Positions 10,033 through 22,569 of a stretch of 64,000 nucleotides of DNA are shown piece after piece. The number at the start of each line of letters is the position of its first letter. Within the stretch, counting starts at the first letter, position 1. The notes beneath the pieces are model-generated. The model searched no databases. It worked only from the letters and a program-made list of their open reading frames with translations, and was not told the DNA's origin. Made by a program: the position numbers and the translations under genes. The DNA lies in NCBI GenBank assembly GCA_027924585.1, contig BSBM01000386.1:1474001-1538000 (forward strand). Reading direction: 5' to 3'. The stretch comes from Larix kaempferi. Lineage: Eukaryota; Streptophyta; Pinopsida; Pinales; Pinaceae.

Positions 10033-12927
10033 TTACTTGTGGCTCGTCCCCGAGCCACTTAAATTGGGATTCTTTAATTTCACAGCACTTGGGGTGTTCA
10101 TCTTCGCTATGAACTCTTGATATGTTGCACTCAGCTTCGCAACAACCTCCTTAGTCTCCTGCTCGTATTCTTTCACTGTGTCGTGCAGCATCGCAAATAC
10201 TGGTTCTTGCATTTGGTCCTTCACCGTGCTCTCCGTCGTGCGAAGCTCTTGCGTCTTCACCTCAATCTCTTCAGAGAGTGCCAATGCCTCTTCTTGCATA
10301 GGTTGCAACTTTTTTGAAGTTTCAGCTTCCTTCGTTCTTAATGCCTTCGGTTCCCTCTGAAGTTCCTTTGTTTCTATGAACTTTTGTATTCTTTTCCTTG
10401 GCAGAAAATCCTTCATAGTCGTGTTCATCGTGTCGAGGTCCTTCTGCTTCTTTGGGACCTGTTCCTAAATTTTCTGTAAGTTTGTATCTTCTTTCAACAT
10501 GGCCCATGACTTAGTCACTTCTTCTAGCAAATCTTGACACCTCGCAACTTCTGCGGAGATGTTCTCTGTTGAATTCTTTATTTCTTCAACTCTTGCTAGT
10601 TTTACTTATGGAGAAGTGCTAGGTTGTTGCATAGACTCTAAGTCTGCAATCCTTTCTTTGTAACCAATCTCCATATCATCCATTTTTGCTTTGAGATTGT
10701 CTACTGCAGTACCAATCTTAAAAATGGTCGCTTCGACTTCAGGTTCTTCTTTGAAGTCTGGGATCTTCGAACACACTTCCACTACGGCCTTCTTCAGCTT
10801 CTTCTGCTTCTCATGAGCATTTTCTAGCTCATTGGTCTTTACTCTGCATTCATTCCCTAGCTCATTATAACTTCCTTCAAGCTTCAGATGCTGGTTGTAA
10901 GAGATCATGTCTTTATCTTTAATTTCTTCTACAACTTGCAGATGTAGATCATGTAGTCCTTCAATGGGTAACATTCCCACATTAATATCCAAGTGCACGA
11001 GCTACTTCGCACCTTCAGTGATTTCATCGGATGGGAATATGACGTTCATCAACTCTATGCGCACTAACCGAGGTTGCATCATTAGTGCAGGTGATTTTCT
11101 TTTTCTTTGGCTTGACTCCTCTAATCTGTCTTTAGAGTCTATTTCCCTCATTAGATCTCTTTGTACTTGCTCTACTATTGCCACCATACTTTTCAACTCT
11201 GCGATGCTCTATACCATGTTTGCTTGAAGTTGTTCTTGCTTCTTTTCTTTTACTGCGAGCATCTCTTCAATATGTTCATGGATTCTAGATGTGATGCAGT
11301 CATAGTCATCATCATGCAAATTCACATCAAGTGGAGACTTACTCACTTTCTGCTTCTTTCTTTTCGATCCCTCCAACACCTCTGTGTTGGTGTTCTTTCT
11401 CTTTCCTCCTGCTGGAAAATCAATAGTTTGTTGATGTTCTTGTTCTTTATCTTGCTCTTATTCTTTCTCTTGATTATCTCTTTCATTGGCGCTTTCCTCA
11501 GATGTCGTGATCAATGTCTCCGGTGCATCAAGTGTCCATTCGGGCGACCAATCTTCAACAATGAGGTCAATTTTCTGCGCATCCAATTGATATTGACCCT
11601 CATACCATTCTGGGTTTGCTAGTTCTCTCGGTTGTATGAAGATAAAGTGGAGGCCCGCTCTAAATCTCATATTTCATATGTATGTTGTTGTTATTTCCTT
11701 AGGGATATGTGAAGTGCACTTCATCACCTCTCATAGTTTCTCATAGAGTTTGTGCAGCTGCACATTGTTCACTCTTTGTCTTTCTGGCCTTGAATTTCTC
11801 CACATGTTCGAATATCTGGGTCCACGACAGTCCCCAGTGAACACCGATACACTCTGTTGGTACTTTGTCTCTTTCCAACCCACAAATGCGATGAGGACTA
11901 TCATCCAGCTATAGTGAAACTGATAGATGTTTTCTTGCGCATCCGCTACATCATCCCTAAATTCGTTCAGTAGGTAACATGCCAAGTTGAATTGTAGTCC
12001 ATCCTTAGCCTTGGCAGCTAAGGAGATCGCAGCAGCTGACAGTTCTGTCGGTTTGCATTTCCTTAGTACTTTTCTTGCGACCAATTGGACTGTGAACCGC
12101 ATGGAAACATCTTTAATATGATTCGCTTGATAGCCGTGGGTTCCTTTTACCAAGATGAATTCGCTCTTCATCCTCCTGGCGAGTTCTTTGTCTTTATTTT
12201 TTTCCACGAATTCTATTGTTGGGTCAGTTCCTCATTTGATTAAGTGGGTAATTATGTAGATCATATCAATAATAATATTGATCTTGCAGTCTAGCCACAA
12301 GTATCCCTGGTGCGTGCATGACAACAATATACACATAATTGGTGTAAGCTCTGGACTTCAGTCACAATGCGGAATTCTCAATAGGTTCAACAATCCTGAG
12401 GATTACAATGGTGCAATCCAATCCTATGCCTGAATGGTTGTTTTCTTACTGGCTTCATCATAGTGTCGACACATGTATTGATCTGGTTTAAACTGTGGAT
12501 ACTTAGTTGCGTGCAACAGATCGTGATCTGCGAACTTACATTCCAGAATATTTCCTATCAAATTCTCCTTCTCCCGAACATGACTTGACATTGGTGGCAA
12601 CGGGATATCATATTGTGGATTCTTCTTTAGTATTACCACTAGCGCATCATCTCTTCATGGAGGGATATATTCGAGTATCAATATAATCAGCCTCTCACGG
12701 GGTCACTCTGGCGGATACTCTTTTGGAATTTCTACAGGCTGCAGTTTCTCTTGTTCTTTGTATTTTTTCTTATCCTTCTGTTTAGGTTTTGTTGCATGTC
12801 GCGGTGAGGCTCTAGAAGTTTCACCTTTCTCTTGAGTTGTTTTCTTTATGAGAGTCTTCATAACTGCTTCTAAACCCGACTGTTGGGATTTGCTTAATAT
12901 CTCTTGTAGAATTTCTTGCTCAGACAT
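10033..12927 (-). pseudogene. Extra ORF of B in the position after integrase
   Basis: A ~960-codon coding region broken into at least seven pieces by frameshifts and stops. It starts MSEQEILQEILSKS at 12927 and stops at 10033, only 12 nt before the LTR. The N-terminus is charged (KPKQKDKKKYKEQEK). The middle (12207-11731) is a well-kept globular segment (SAAAISLAAKAKDGLQFNLA, FHYSWMIVLIAFVGWKE). The last third is strongly heptad-like and Glu/Lys/Gln-rich (KKLQPMQEEALALSEEIEVK), so probably coiled coil. I see no signal peptide or clear membrane anchor, so it does not look like an envelope protein. Its function is unknown to me; plant Tat/Athila elements are known to carry extra ORFs here. Confidence 0.7.
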
Positions 12928-13579
12928 ATATTGTCGGAATGCTCTGTTCTTAACTAGTAAAAACTCATAAATTACTCATGGTAAAATTTAAAAGTCACGG
13001 TAAAACCGGTAACTATGTGCTCCTTGTTATTTATAGATATAGATCCACTAAGACACGCCCAAAAATGACTAATTTAACATTAAATGTTATATGCGTTGTC
13101 CAAATATTGCTTATATATTGCTCCTTTTCTTTCAGTAAATGTGTCTTCAATGGATAAATATGCGTTAAAGCGGAAAAATATGGTTTCCCAAAAGTACTGT
13201 ATAACGGCTAGTTTCCAAATAGAAATGTAACAGCTAGTTTTCTCTAGCTTCGCTGATGGTTAGGTGAGTGGCAAGGCTCACTTCACATTTCCCTTTTTTA
13301 TGGAACTTTGCAACACTAACCCCTTCTTTTAATTTAACTTCACAACTTAACTTGCTCTGTGTGCTTCACAGCACATCTTCAAATCTTGCGGACTTCGCAT
13401 TATGACAAAATTGTTTTGTGCAGACTTTGTTCTCTGTTTTAGTGTCCAATTTCAACTTCACTTGACACTTAAATTCTATTGCATTGTTTTAATTTCTTCT
13501 GGTAGGAGTAGGGCCATCCTTGGAAGGCTTTAATCTACTCCCATTAGCAATTCCTTGTAATTCCAAGTAACGTGGCTAA
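12928..13579 (-). other. Spacer between integrase and extra ORF of B
   Basis: About 650 bp, AT-rich, without coding potential on either strand. It could hold a promoter or splice acceptor for the extra ORF, but no clear signal is seen. Confidence 0.5.
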
Positions 13580-14692
13580 CTATACTGTGCCACCATTAGT
13601 AACATGTTTGAAAATGTATGGTCCTAACCAATGCATTCTGATTTTTCCAGGAAATTTCATAAATTTTCTATCATAAAGGAGAACAATGTCTCCTACCTGG
13701 AAGAACTTGTGCTTGATGTGCCTATCATTCCATACCTTTTCTGTCTCTTTTTGCACTTGTTGGAGAAAGCCTGCAATGAAGCGGTCTTCCTCCAATCTAA
13801 TCAATTGTAATAGTATTTCATCCATTGTCTCAGCATCATCCATATCTGTGAATGTTGCAATTATCAAGCTTGGTACTATGTATTCCATGGGCATGACAAC
13901 TTCCTGTCCATATGCTAACTTGAAAGGTGTATGACCTATCAAATTTTTACAAGTTGTCCTATATGCCCACAATATTCCTGGTATTCTGAGATCCCAATCA
14001 TCCCTGTTTGTATTAAATGATTTGGATAATCCATTTTACAACACCTTATTGAAGGCTTCTACCGTGCCATTAGCTTGTGGATGATATGGTGTACACTTCT
14101 TATGGTAGATCTCAAATTCTTATGTCAGGGATTCAATAGTTTCGTTTAGGAAGTGAGTTCCCTGATCACTCATCAGAATCTTTGGACATCCAAAACTTGT
14201 CAAGATGTTCTAAAAAATGAACTGAGTTGTCATAACCATGCTACAGTCCTTCATTGGTTTTGCTTCTGCCCATCTGGTTAGATAATCTGTAGCTGTAATG
14301 ATGTATATCGAGCCAGTTATCTTCCCTGGTGGGTTAATAGGTCCCACAAATTCAATATCCCATTTATCAAAGGCTTGCAAAATCAGATATGGCATCAATG
14401 GCATCTCATCTCTTCGATATGGCTTTCCTATTATCTGGCATACATCACAATTCCTGCAGTGTTCCTTTGAATCTTTATGTATAGTATGCCACCATAGTCC
14501 TTCTCTCAAAATATTCTGCGCAGTATCTTTCCCTGCATAGTGTCCTCCAAATACTCCGAAATGTGCTTCAACAAGTATGATAGTTCTCTCATATTCCAGT
14601 ACGCATCTACACAATACTTCATCTAGTCCCAATTTGTATAATTGTCCCGCAATCAGGGTAAAATCAACTGATCTTACCACTAACTGTTTCAT
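13580..14692 (-). pseudogene. Integrase of element B, broken
   Basis: Zinc-binding region with GGHYAGKDTA and CRNCDVCQ. The catalytic core shows WDIEFVGPINPPG, LMSDQGTHF and NGTVEAFNK: the first Asp appears as Glu (family WGIDFVG), the second Asp and the Glu are kept. The C-terminal part (13972-13580) has the family's [19 protein letters not shown] and a [11 protein letters not shown]...GPYIF segment. Stops at about 14210 and 14120 and one in the region of FNKVL break the frame. Confidence 0.85.
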
Positions 14693-14799
14693 CTGCTACG
14701 TAGTAATTTCTACAGGTGCTAACCCTGTAGTTAGAAATTATACAATGTATTTGAAGTAGTCATCTTCTATTTGAATAACAAACAACTGCACATTTGGTA

Positions 14800-16040
14800 G
14801 ATTATCCTCCAAATTATTAGGTTCTTCTCCTTACTAGATTCTTGAAAGATGGCCAGGTCCTATGTTCAATCTTCCTGGATTCACTATGATCTCAAAATCA
14901 TATTACTGAAAAAGTAAGATCCATCTGCATATTCTTCCCCCTAACACTGGATTATTGACCAAGTACTTCAAAGTTGAATGGTCAGTGAACATGAAAAAGT
15001 GCGAACCTAGAAAATAGTGTCTGAATTTCTGCAATGTGTACACCATACATAAGCCTTCCCTCTCTGTTGTGGTGTAATTATTTTCTGCTGAAGATAGCTT
15101 TCTACTTGAAAATGCAATGGGATGGTCGATGCCTCCATCACCCGGTTGTGCTAGTACAATGCCAAGTGTTATAGATGATGTATCTACATGTACGTGAAAT
15201 GGATTATTCTAGTTAGGAAAGACTAGAATAGGCGTTGTAAGCATATTTTCTTTCAGTGTGTCCAATCCTCTTTGGAAATATTCAGTCCAGTTGTACTTCG
15301 CTTCTTTTTTCAATAGTTTCTCTATAGGCGCAGTTATATGCACATATCCTTTAATGAATTTTCTATAATACCTTGTGTGTACCAATGTAATGTGTAGCTG
15401 CTTAACTGAGTTAGGCACTAGGAGGTTTACTATGATCGTTATATTCGCTGGATCAACCATCAATCCTTGTTTACATACTATGTGTCCTAATAAAATACCA
15501 TAAGGAACACAAAATACACACTTCTTTAATTTCAATGAAATTTGATACTGTCTACACTTCGCTAACATCATCCTTAAGTTCACATGATGGTTCTTTAGAA
15601 GACCAAATACTGTCCAATCATCAAATTAAACTTCTAATAATTTATGAATATAATCCTTAAATGCAGCTACAACCACTCTTGAAAATATAGTAGGTGCGTT
15701 CTTCAATCCAAAGGGAATAACAATGTACTGAAATGATCCCCATTTAGTAGCAAACGTAGTCTTGTGCCTGTCTTCCACAACAATTCTGATCTGATGGTAG
15801 CCAGAAAATCCACCAGTAAAAGAGTATGCTTCTTGTCCACCTACATTATCTAGTACTTCATCTGTGAATGGCGTAGGAAATGGGTCGTGCACAGATGAAT
15901 CATTCAGTTTTCTGAGATCCACACAAATTTTGATTTCTCCTTTAACTTTCTTGTCTTGAATCACCATGGGATTTATCCATTCTGACTCTTCTACTGGTTC
16001 AATGATGCCTTCTTCGAGCATCTTATCAATTTATTCTTTC
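14800..16040 (-). pseudogene. pol: RT and RNase H of element B, broken
   Basis: RT from 16021 (EEGIIEPVEESEW, KICVDLRKLND, HDPFPTPFTDEVLD, GFSGYHQIRI, IPFGLKNAPTIFSRVVVAA). The catalytic box is preceded by a TAA where the family has Tyr, leaving FDDWTVF at about 15620-15600. The thumb follows at 15583-15209 (LLGHIVCKQGLMVDP, TRYYRKFIKGY). RNase H follows to about 14800 with HVDTSSITLGIVLA, STTEREGLCMVYTLQKFRHY-like and TDHSTLKYLV motifs, again with stops. Confidence 0.85.
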
Positions 16041-16059
16041 ACTCTTTCTTTATATCTGG

Positions 16060-16068
16060 GGTTCGGTC
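16060..16068. repeat. Left target-site duplication of MITE copy 1
   Basis: GGTTCGGTC here and GGTTCAGTC at 16356-16364 flank the MITE. The host frame just outside reads the conserved RT-proximal RPYRLN ... NPRYKERV, so the insertion split this coding motif. Confidence 0.6.
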
Positions 16069-16355
16069 CAAGGTATCTTTTAAGGATTCTAATATTATGC
16101 TTAATTATAGTATCCTAGGCGAATATTTTGGATTGAAAAAAACATGTATATAGATAGGTAGGTGAATATTAAATATGAAACATACAATTTACTACTGAAA
16201 TGTGTAAATTTTGGCAAATATTATGATAAGAAAACAGATTTTATGTAAATATAGGCGATATTAGAGACTAAAAGTGACAAAATAGAGAAGTTATTTTTTG
16301 AAAAAAAGCACCAAAAATAGCCAATTGGTGAAATTTCGCCCCTAAAAATTACCTT
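16069..16355. mobile_element. MITE copy 1 (~287 bp) in B
   Basis: Clearly homologous along its whole length to 54126-54410. Ends are short inverted repeats (AAGGTATCTTTT / AAAAATTACCTT). It is flanked by 9-bp direct repeats with one mismatch. No coding capacity; AT-rich. The 8-9-bp duplication suggests a hAT or Mutator-type parent transposase. Confidence 0.75.
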
Positions 16356-16364
16356 GGTTCAGTC

Positions 16365-17245
16365 TATAAGGTCTTTTCCTGGTAGGTTTCGCATCATGCT
16401 TGAGAAGTATTTTCATAACTCCCAAGTCACCAAAAATGCCTTTCTGAAAAACTTGGTAGGAAATAAGTCTTGATATTCACACAGTAGGTTTGCGATATGT
16501 CCTACTGTTTCTTCATCCCAATAATCTCCAATAGAAGCAAACTTTGGTTCTTTATTGGTGCTAATATTGATCTTTTTAGTCTTCATAGGGTTTCTCAGAT
16601 CTGGAATTTCCAAATCAGGTCGTCGTACATCACGTTTTCCTTCAGACTCAGGTATATTCACATCATAAGGGTCTTCATTTTCATCTTCGTCTAGTGTGAA
16701 ATTGTAGCATTCAAGGGCATGTTCCATCTATATTGCCCAATCTGGTTGATTAGACATAGGAAACGAGACATCATCAAATATTTTCTTTTTAATGATCTAC
16801 AGAGCCTCATTGATTCTCGGACAGTCATCCTCAAAACTGAAAGTTCTTTATCATCATGTGCCAGTCTTTTGTACCATGTCGAAGTTTTGTTTCTATATAC
16901 CAGGTTTTTGCTACTGGATCCAACGTGTGCACAAACATATGGACCCATTCTGTCTTTGGTATATGCATCCATGCTTTCAATCAAGATTCTATATGATCTC
17001 TAAGATCAGTCTGTCCATTGTACTTTGCTCGTACATTCTCAATTTGTTCAACAAACCTAAATTCCATTAAGTGATTACATTATTTCCATGTGCTCACTTT
17101 GTCTTTGTGCGCATCCCACCACCTAGCAGGTGTAGCTCACAATGCTATTTCTAGAGCTAATAGCCTATGTTCATTTGAAACTGATGCTAGATATTCATGA
17201 AAGAATGCATGGATATTACTCAAACCATCAGAAGTAGGAATTAGA
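16365..17245 (-). pseudogene. Protease-RT connecting region of B, left of E
   Basis: Minus-strand coding remnants that continue the B polyprotein upstream of RT: LDEDENEDPYDVNIPESEG, DLEIPDLRNPMK, and ETVGHIANLLCEYQDLFP, the usual lead-in to the RT domain in this lineage. The region is cut by element E at 17245; the other half resumes at 24692. Confidence 0.65.
17241..17245. repeat. Left target-site duplication of E (TTAGA)
   Basis: TTAGA precedes E's 5' LTR and is repeated exactly at 24687-24691 after its 3' LTR, the 5-bp duplication expected from retroviral-type integration. Confidence 0.95.
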
Positions 17246-17853
17246 TGTTGATGTATATGTAACTTCGGAATGTATTTCATCAGTGTATTATATATATATT
17301 CATTGTACCCTTATAAGAGATGTGTTATTCCTCTATAAGGAAGTGTCGTCATGTGGATTGACAAGTGTCGCAAGTGTGTGTACTTGCCGATGGGTTATTA
17401 GACCACCTTATGGGGTTGGCCCTATTTAATATATAATATAATGTGGATGTACTCAAGTAGACAAGTCGGCCCCAGTAGATCACTGGGCAAAAAGGTGAGT
17501 ATAAATAGAGATAGGAGATCTCTATTTTACTCACTCGGAAAAGTATCTATCTCTCTCTCTGAAAAGTGGCGCACTAGTGAGATGGAGGAGGATCATCTGC
17601 TAGGAGACTATCTCTGTATTATTTGGTTGTATTTTGGTTGAGCCATTGCTCTCTCTATCTCTGAGGAAGTTGTGGGGTTTTTCACCTTAGGGTTTTCCCC
17701 ACGGAAACTCTGTGTCTCTTGTCTCTATGCTTTTGATTCTTGTGATGCTTCTGTTGCTTGTCATATTATGATTGTCATGCATTGATATACTGTAGATGTT
17801 GTTCTCTCAGCAAAGATCCTATAGTATTGTGATTTAATACTGAAAATTTAACA
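17246..17853 (+). repeat. 5' LTR of E
   Basis: Begins TGTTGATGTATATG and ends AAAATTTAACA. A TATA-like TATAAATAG follows at about 17501, with a CT-rich stretch (TATCTCTCTCTCTG) downstream. Confidence 0.95.
17499..17508 (+). promoter_or_regulatory. TATA box in the 5' LTR of E
   Basis: GAGTATAAATAGAG, a near-consensus plant TATA box about 350 bp before the LTR end; the same motif is kept in the 3' LTR near 24332-24341. Confidence 0.6.
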
Positions 17854-17865
17854 TGGTATCAGAGC
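17854..17865 (+). other. Primer-binding site of E
   Basis: TGGTATCAGAGC immediately follows the LTR, the classic plant copia site complementary to the 3' end of initiator tRNA-Met. Confidence 0.95.
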
Positions 17866-18427
17866 TTAACTGAGAAGAAGACATTTTGCAGTGACGGAAG
17901 CTTGTATTCCTTGTTTATTGGGTTTCTCTCCACAGATTTTTGAAATTCGGTATAGTAGATTGGATCTACTCATCAAGGCGCATCTTTCTGTCCAATCAGA
18001 TTTAAGTTCTGAGCATTTTCAGTTTTGGCCCTAAAAATTAGGGTTTCCACAAAAATAGGAATTTCTGGAAACTGAAGGTACAGCTGGAAGCTCCTTGCAA
18101 AAATAGAAGGTTTGAGCTTTGGATCGAGATTTTTGGCTGGGTAGATCTCCGAGAAACTCAAACCCTAATTCAGGGCTCTCCCTAGTGAACCCGGGAGGAC
18201 AAAAAGGCAATTCTGAAGGGCAAGACTTTGCTGATCTCAAATTCTGAATGTACTAGGCTGATCAGCTCTCCAAGGCGCATCTTTCTATCCTTTCGGAATT
18301 TTGAAATTCACATTTTGAATTTTTAGGGTTTCTCTGACAAACCCTAATCCGGGACCAGATCCAGTTTTCAGCACTTCAAGTGGTAAGTTCTAAATCTTTT
18401 CTATTTCCATTTGAAGTACTCTTAAAG
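17866..18427 (+). other. Leader of E
   Basis: About 560 bp of untranslated RNA leader. A short segment (CAAGGCGCATCTTTCT) occurs twice, near 17976 and 18271, so the leader contains an internal direct repeat. No coding region. Confidence 0.6.
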
Positions 18428-21400
18428 ATGTCTCTTCACACCAAGCTTGAGGATAAGCTTGAAGGGGCTGATAACTTCCGAGCCTGGAAGTATAGGATTG
18501 GGCTAATCCTGGAAGAGAATGAGTTGGACTCATATGTGAAAGAAGACATCCCTATCCCAGAGGATGAAGAGGCCAAGGTATTGCACAAGAAGAACTTGGT
18601 CAATGCAAAGAGAATCATTGCTGATTCTATCAAAGACCATCTCATACCCCATGTGTCTTCTCTCAAGACACCCAAAGAGATGTTTGAATCTTTGACCAAG
18701 CTATTTGAAGGAAAGAACATAAATCGGAAGATGACCCTGCGGAACCAATTGAAAGCAGTGAAGTTTCAGAATGGAGAAACCATTCAATCTTACTTTTCAA
18801 GGGTCTCTCAGATCAAGGAACAATTAGAAGCAGTAGATGAAATGGTGGAGAATGGTGAGGTGGTGATGACTACTCTAAATGGCCTACCTAGGTCATGGGA
18901 TTCCTTTATTCAAGGAATTTGTGCAAGGAAGAAATTGATCTCCTTCAACAGATTGAGGGAAGAATGCTCTCAAGAAGAAGCTAGACTTATAGCTCGTGAG
19001 GAAAAGATGGGAGGAGAAGATCAAGCTCTTGCAGCCCACACCAAAAGAAGCAAAACCAAGAAGGATCACCCTCACCCCAAAAGATTCCATCAAAAGAGTA
19101 AGAAGGACCTAAGATGCTTCACATGTAATGAGAAGGGTCACTTTGCTTCAGATTGTCCCAAGAACAAGAGGGATAATAAGAACAACTCCAGTAAGAAGAA
19201 GAAAGGCAGCAAAAGAAGGTTTCATGCTCATGCTGCCGAAGATGATGAACCTCCAAAGAAGAAGGCTAGGACAGAAAGTAGTAGTGATGATGACTCATCA
19301 AGTGAAGAAGAATATGTTCTAATTTCCGGTCTTACAGGTACCATCTCCCATGGATGTAATGATTGGTTGATTGATAGTGGGGCTTCCAAACACATGACTG
19401 GGTTCAAGGAATCATTTGTGAACCTTTCTGAACATGAATCACCCCATAAGGTGAAACTTGGGGATGATTATCAATATCCAATCAAAGGAAGTGGTGAAGC
19501 CTCTTACAACTTAGATTCTGGAAAATCTTTGAAGATGAAGGAAGTCCTCTATGTACCTGGGCTCAAGAAGAAATTACTCTCCATCTCTGCTCTAGATGCA
19601 AAAGGTATGAGGGTTGCATTTGTTGATGGCCAAGTACTAATGTGGCCAAAGGGAAAAACTATAGATGATGCAGTAGTGATTGGAGAGCAAGAGGGAGGCT
19701 TGTATAAATTAAAGGGTCAACCTGAACATGCCATGGTACATGAATCCATGGAGCCAAGTGAACTTTGGCATAGGAGACTTGCTCACATGCACTATAGAGC
19801 ACTTCCAATTGCAAGCAAGGCTGTAGAAGGTCTTCCAGAAATCAAGACCAAACATGAAGGGGTTTGCAAAGGATGTGCAAAAGGTAAGAACATTAAGAAG
19901 GCTTTCCCAAGCAGTGAAAGCAAGGCAAAAGACATCCTGGAAATCATCCACTCAGATGTATGTGGCCCCATGTCATCCTGTTCCCTAAGTGGGTATGTTT
20001 ACTATGTATCATTTATTGATGACTTCTCCAGGAAGACTTGGGTACACTTCTTGAAGGGCAAAGATGAGGTGCTTGATAAATTCAAGGAATTCAAAACCTT
20101 GATGGAGAATCAAACTGACAAGAAAATCAAGACATTCAGATCTGACAATGGTGGAGAATTCACCTCAAATGACTTCAAGAAGCTTTGCAGTGATTCAGGG
20201 ATTAAGAGGGAGTTGACTGCTCCTTATAATCCTCAACAGAATGGAGTTGCAGAAAGGAAGAACAGAACTATCATGGAAGCAGCAAGGGCAATGTTGCATG
20301 ACCAGGATATTCCTATGCATCTATGGGCAGAAGCAGCTAGAACAGCAGTATATGTGCAGAATAGAACACCCCACAAGATATTGGACAACAAGACACCAGA
20401 AGAAGTCTTTTCTGGTAAGAAACCTGAAGTCAGCCATCTCAGAATATTTGGTTGTCCAGTATACACTCATGTCCCAAAAGAGAAGAGGACTAAACTAGAT
20501 CCTTCAGGAAAGAAGGGTATCTTTGTGGGTTATAGTGAAAGCTCGAAGGCTTACAGAATATATTTTCCAGGGTTCAAGAAGATTGATGTCAGCAGGGATG
20601 TAACATTTGATGAGAATTCAGCATTCATCAAATCAAGAAAGGCACCTACCGAAGTTTATGAAGAACCTAAGGAAACAAGATTTCAGGACACTACCATGAC
20701 TGAAGCAGTTCCAGAAACTGCTCGTGAGTTTGAAGATCCACAAGAACCTATAGATCCACCCCGTGAGGATAACTCTCACAAGAGGAAACCTGCATGGGCT
20801 AGAGAGCTCATTCATGATGCAGAAAGATTTGGCATTCCAGAAGAAGAACACAGAGCAAAGAAGAGAACCAGATCACACACTAGTTATGTTGCTTTACTCT
20901 GTGACATCATGAACAAAGAGCCTGCCAGTTATGAAGAGGCAGCAGAAAAGAAAGAATGGAAGGATGCTATGGTTGAGGAATACCAATCAATTATGAAGAA
21001 TGATGTTTGGGATGTTGTCCCAAGACCTAAAGGGAAGTCTGTTGTAACTTCCAAGTGGATCTACAAAATCAAGCACGCTGCAGATGGCAGTGTGGAAAAA
21101 TATAAAGCAAGATTCGTAGCTCGTGGTTTCTCTCAGAAGGAAGGAATAGACTATGAAGAAACCTTTGCACCTGTAGCTAGATATACTTCCATCAGAACAG
21201 TACTTGCCCTGGCTGCAGCAATGAAATGGAAGATACACCAGATGGATGTCAAGACTGCTTTCCTGAACGGTGTAGTAGAAGAGGAAGTATATGTGGAACA
21301 GCCACTCGGCTTTGAAATACATGACAGGGAATCTTATGTATGCAGATTGAAGAAAGCCTTGTATGGCTTGAAGCAAGCTCCCAGAACCTGGTATGGTAGG

Positions 21401-22462
21401 ATGGACAATTTCCTATCTAGTTTGGGCTTTACCAAGAGTAAAGCGGATTCCAACCTTTACTACAAGGTTGAGGAAGGGAATCCTGTGATTCTACTACTAT
21501 ATGTGGATGACCTATTTGTGACAGGAGATGACAGAATGATTGCAGATACCAAGAGGAAGCTTGCAGCTGAATTCGATATGAAAGATTTGGGAATGATGCA
21601 CTATTTCCTAGGTATGGAGGTGTGGCAGAATGCAGGTGGGATCTTTCTTGGTCAAGGGAAGTACATAGTAGATATCCTGAAGAGATTTGGGATGATGGAT
21701 TGCAAAGCCATGGCCACACCTATGGCATCGAATCTGAAGCTTCTTTGTGATGCTTCATCTGAGCCAGTTGATGTTTCTATGTATCGTCATATTATTGGGT
21801 CCTTGATGTACCTGACGAACACGAGACCAGATATTTGCTTTGCTGTGAACACATTGAGCCAGTTCCTGACGGATCCGAGGAGTGTTCACCTGGTTGCTGT
21901 AAAGCATGTTCTGAGGTACCTGAAGGGTACAGTGGATTATGGGCTCAGATATGAGGCAAATCAAAAGTTTAACCTGCAGGGTTATGTTGATTCAGATTGG
22001 GCTGGCAGTGCTGCAGATAGGAAGAGCACATCTGGGTGTTGCTTCAGTATGGGATCAGGTGTGATCTCTTGGTTTAGCAGGAAGCAGTCCTGTGTAGCAC
22101 TGAGTACAGCTGAGGCAGAGTATGTTGCAGCCTGTTCAGCTAGTTGTGAGGCAGTATGGCTACGGAAGCTACTGTCTGAGTTATTTGATCTCCCGTTGGA
22201 GGCTACTGGTATCTTCTGTGATAACCAGAGTTGTGTGAAGCTGTCCGAGAACCCAGTGTTTCATGACAGGTCGAAACACATAGAGATCAAATATCACTAT
22301 ATCAGGGATATGGTGCAGAGAGGAGCTGTGAAGCTCCTGTATGTTGCGACGGACGAGCAGATTGCAGATGTGTTGACAAAGCCACTAGCTAGGGTGAAGT
22401 TTGAGTACTTCAGAGAGAGGCTTGGCGTTCTTCAGATCGAGGACACTTCGAGGAAGAAGTGA
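18428..22462 (+). CDS. gag-pol: Intact copia gag-pol polyprotein of E
   Basis: 1,344 residues from ATG 18428. An in-frame ATG at 18380 would add 16 residues, but the later one ([13 protein letters not shown]) matches the usual Gag start; residue numbers below count from 18380. Gag domain about 17-240; zinc knuckle C246-C249-H254-C259 ([14 protein letters not shown]); acidic/basic linker 260-312; protease DSG at 332-334; pre-integrase zinc-binding H464, H469, C496, C499; integrase triad D526, D589, E625 with 35 residues between the last two; RT from about 876, D956 and YVDD 1041-1044; RNase H D1204, E1247, D1281 and D1330. No stop, frameshift or lost catalytic residue was seen. Gag, protease, integrase and RT are released by self-cleavage in this family and act in cytoplasmic particles, then in the nucleus. 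Confidence 0.97.
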   Translation: MSLHTKLEDKLEGADNFRAWKYRIGLILEENELDSYVKEDIPIPEDEEAKVLHKKNLVNAKRIIADSIKDHLIPHVSSLKTPKEMFESLTKLFEGKNINRKMTLRNQLKAVKFQNGETIQSYFSRVSQIKEQLEAVDEMVENGEVVMTTLNGLPRSWDSFIQGICARKKLISFNRLREECSQEEARLIAREEKMGGEDQALAAHTKRSKTKKDHPHPKRFHQKSKKDLRCFTCNEKGHFASDCPKNKRDNKNNSSKKKKGSKRRFHAHAAEDDEPPKKKARTESSSDDDSSSEEEYVLISGLTGTISHGCNDWLIDSGASKHMTGFKESFVNLSEHESPHKVKLGDDYQYPIKGSGEASYNLDSGKSLKMKEVLYVPGLKKKLLSISALDAKGMRVAFVDGQVLMWPKGKTIDDAVVIGEQEGGLYKLKGQPEHAMVHESMEPSELWHRRLAHMHYRALPIASKAVEGLPEIKTKHEGVCKGCAKGKNIKKAFPSSESKAKDILEIIHSDVCGPMSSCSLSGYVYYVSFIDDFSRKTWVHFLKGKDEVLDKFKEFKTLMENQTDKKIKTFRSDNGGEFTSNDFKKLCSDSGIKRELTAPYNPQQNGVAERKNRTIMEAARAMLHDQDIPMHLWAEAARTAVYVQNRTPHKILDNKTPEEVFSGKKPEVSHLRIFGCPVYTHVPKEKRTKLDPSGKKGIFVGYSESSKAYRIYFPGFKKIDVSRDVTFDENSAFIKSRKAPTEVYEEPKETRFQDTTMTEAVPETAREFEDPQEPIDPPREDNSHKRKPAWARELIHDAERFGIPEEEHRAKKRTRSHTSYVALLCDIMNKEPASYEEAAEKKEWKDAMVEEYQSIMKNDVWDVVPRPKGKSVVTSKWIYKIKHAADGSVEKYKARFVARGFSQKEGIDYEETFAPVARYTSIRTVLALAAAMKWKIHQMDVKTAFLNGVVEEEVYVEQPLGFEIHDRESYVCRLKKALYGLKQAPRTWYGRMDNFLSSLGFTKSKADSNLYYKVEEGNPVILLLYVDDLFVTGDDRMIADTKRKLAAEFDMKDLGMMHYFLGMEVWQNAGGIFLGQGKYIVDILKRFGMMDCKAMATPMASNLKLLCDASSEPVDVSMYRHIIGSLMYLTNTRPDICFAVNTLSQFLTDPRSVHLVAVKHVLRYLKGTVDYGLRYEANQKFNLQGYVDSDWAGSAADRKSTSGCCFSMGSGVISWFSRKQSCVALSTAEAEYVAACSASCEAVWLRKLLSELFDLPLEATGIFCDNQSCVKLSENPVFHDRSKHIEIKYHYIRDMVQRGAVKLLYVATDEQIADVLTKPLARVKFEYFRERLGVLQIEDTSRKK

Positions 22463-22569
22463 TGGACACATTTGCTGAAGCCATTCCAAGCATGTTGGAA
22501 GGAGGATCCTTCACATGGCTGTGGATGTAAGCGCTGGATGATGAGCATCAGGATGATGTTCTAGTTTTT

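Noticed and set aside
10033-12927. Reading the extra ORF of B as a retroviral envelope gene
   Set aside because: No signal peptide, glycosylated ectodomain pattern or membrane anchor could be seen; the sequence is coiled-coil and soluble-looking.
18380-18427. Upstream ATG at 18380 as the start of E's polyprotein
   Set aside because: The added 16 residues are hydrophobic and not Gag-like; the ATG at 18428 begins the conserved Gag wording.
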